Shown: in pieces, positions 6,420 to 6,974 of the stretch | Layout of the letters: the number at the start of each line of letters is the position of its first letter | How positions within the stretch are numbered: position 1 is the first letter of the stretch | From: an uncultured Ruminococcus sp. | GTDB lineage: Bacteria; Bacillota; Clostridia; Oscillospirales; Acutalibacteraceae | Length of the DNA: 6,974 bases | Assembly (NCBI GenBank): GCA_902773155.1 | Contig: CACYDK010000111.1 | Coordinates: 1 to 6,974, forward strand | Direction of reading: 5' to 3' | The notes under the pieces: model-generated | Told to the model about the DNA's origin: nothing | Seen by the model: only the letters and a program-made list of their open reading frames with translations | Databases searched by the model: none | Program-made: the position numbers and the translations under genes

Positions 6420-6974
6420 TCACACTTTCCCCCCCTTGGCATTATGGCGTCATTCAACTGTTTTACCTTACTTTCATAATCCAATTCTTTTTTGCTGTTT
6501 TTGCAGCAATCAACCATTCTATCATAATATGCTTTATCGTCTTTTAGTTTCTTTAGCGCGTCCGCCAAATCAGACGGGTCTTTATGGCTTACGCTGACCC
6601 CTACTCCCCACTCTTTTATAAGCTCCTCGAGATATGTGCCTTTTGCTACGATAATGGGAAGCTCGCAGTACACGGATTCGTAGAGCTTATTGGGAAGAGC
6701 TATCCTAACATTGGGATTGTCGGCGTCGTATACGGCAAAAACGCAGTCGACGCGTCCGTAAAGCGAGGCGATCTCAGAATCATAATCATACCTGCCTGTG
6801 AACTCTACAAAATCCTTACCCTCGCAATATGCCTTTATATCGTTGTAATCGTTCGAAGTTACAGCCGCTCCGGCAAAAATAACCTTACAGCCGCAGGTTT
6901 CAGCGCAATCTACAAGCAGTTTCATTTGATTGAGGTAACGTATGCCGCCGATAAAGCCGACCGTAAAGTCGCCC
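6416..6974 (-). CDS. GT-B glycosyltransferase, C-terminal part (5'-partial, enters from right edge)
   Basis: The last 185 residues of a glycosyltransferase whose beginning is outside the window. The frame is open to the edge, and the residues before the first internal Met (codon at 6925) already read as a family strand, FTVGFIGGIRYLNQ, so that Met is not the start. Visible is essentially the nucleotide-sugar-binding half of a GT-B enzyme: the strand opening the donor domain, VIFAGAAV, FVEFTGRYDYDSEIASLY, then VRIALPNKLYESVYCELPII, which corresponds to the Pro-Asn-Lys-x-x-Glu donor-site block of GT4-like proteins, and a closing helix region. It would add one sugar of the repeat unit in the cytoplasm. 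Its stop overlaps the start of the next glycosyltransferase by four bases. The C-terminal codons contain a run of seven G that also serves as the next gene's ribosome binding site. Acceptor specificity cannot be judged because the N-terminal domain is absent. Confidence 0.88.
   Translation of the reverse strand, partial: GDFTVGFIGGIRYLNQMKLLVDCAETCGCKVIFAGAAVTSNDYNDIKAYCEGKDFVEFTGRYDYDSEIASLYGRVDCVFAVYDADNPNVRIALPNKLYESVYCELPIIVAKGTYLEELIKEWGVGVSVSHKDPSDLADALKKLKDDKAYYDRMVDCCKNSKKELDYESKVKQLNDAIMPRGGKCE
6429..6437 (-). promoter_or_regulatory. Unusual G-run ribosome binding site of the GT4 gene
   Basis: The minus strand reads AAGGGGGGG, 9 bases before ATG at 6419. It is a poly-G variant of a Shine-Dalgarno sequence embedded in the last codons of the upstream glycosyltransferase. 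No better site is visible, so initiation probably relies on this run together with coupling through the ATGA overlap. Confidence 0.5.

Noticed and set aside
6416..6925. Treating the glycosyltransferase fragment as a complete 169-residue protein starting at 6925
   Set aside because: The same frame stays open to the window edge and the preceding 16 residues match the donor-domain opening strand of the family, so the gene is cut by the window rather than short.

Overview
The window is a slice of a cell-surface polysaccharide (capsule or exopolysaccharide) biosynthesis operon. All six genes lie on the minus strand and are tightly packed, so transcription reads from the right edge to the left edge. 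No gene-free stretch exceeds 50 bases. No tRNA, rRNA, CRISPR array, insertion sequence or convincing terminator is visible.

Organism: the strong AGGAGG/AAGGAG-type ribosome binding sites, moderately AT-rich coding sequence and the style of the glycosyltransferases suggest a low-to-moderate-GC Gram-positive anaerobe of the Clostridia (Ruminococcaceae/Lachnospiraceae type). This is an inference from general character; no marker gene is present.

Layout in transcription order: (1) 6974-6416, C-terminal part of a GT-B glycosyltransferase that enters from outside the window; (2) 6419-5277, complete family 4 glycosyltransferase, overlapping gene 1 by 4 bases (ATGA); (3) 5226-3946, multi-spanning O-antigen ligase/polymerase-type membrane protein, the likely Wzy; (4) 3928-2879, polysaccharide pyruvyl transferase family protein; (5) 2844-1375, Wzx-type lipid-linked oligosaccharide flippase; (6) 1375-1, a large thiamine-diphosphate enzyme of the MenD type, overlapping gene 5 by one base (TAATG) and running off the left edge after 458 residues.

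Together: the glycosyltransferases would extend a repeat unit on a lipid carrier at the inner face of the membrane. The pyruvyl transferase would add an acidic pyruvate ketal, the flippase would move the unit outward, and the Wzy-like protein would polymerise it. The odd member is the MenD-like enzyme. It keeps the cofactor-binding and catalytic signatures but appears to lack several arginines that bind substrate in genuine menaquinone MenD. In this setting it probably makes an unusual precursor or decoration of the polysaccharide. It is the most interesting object in the window.
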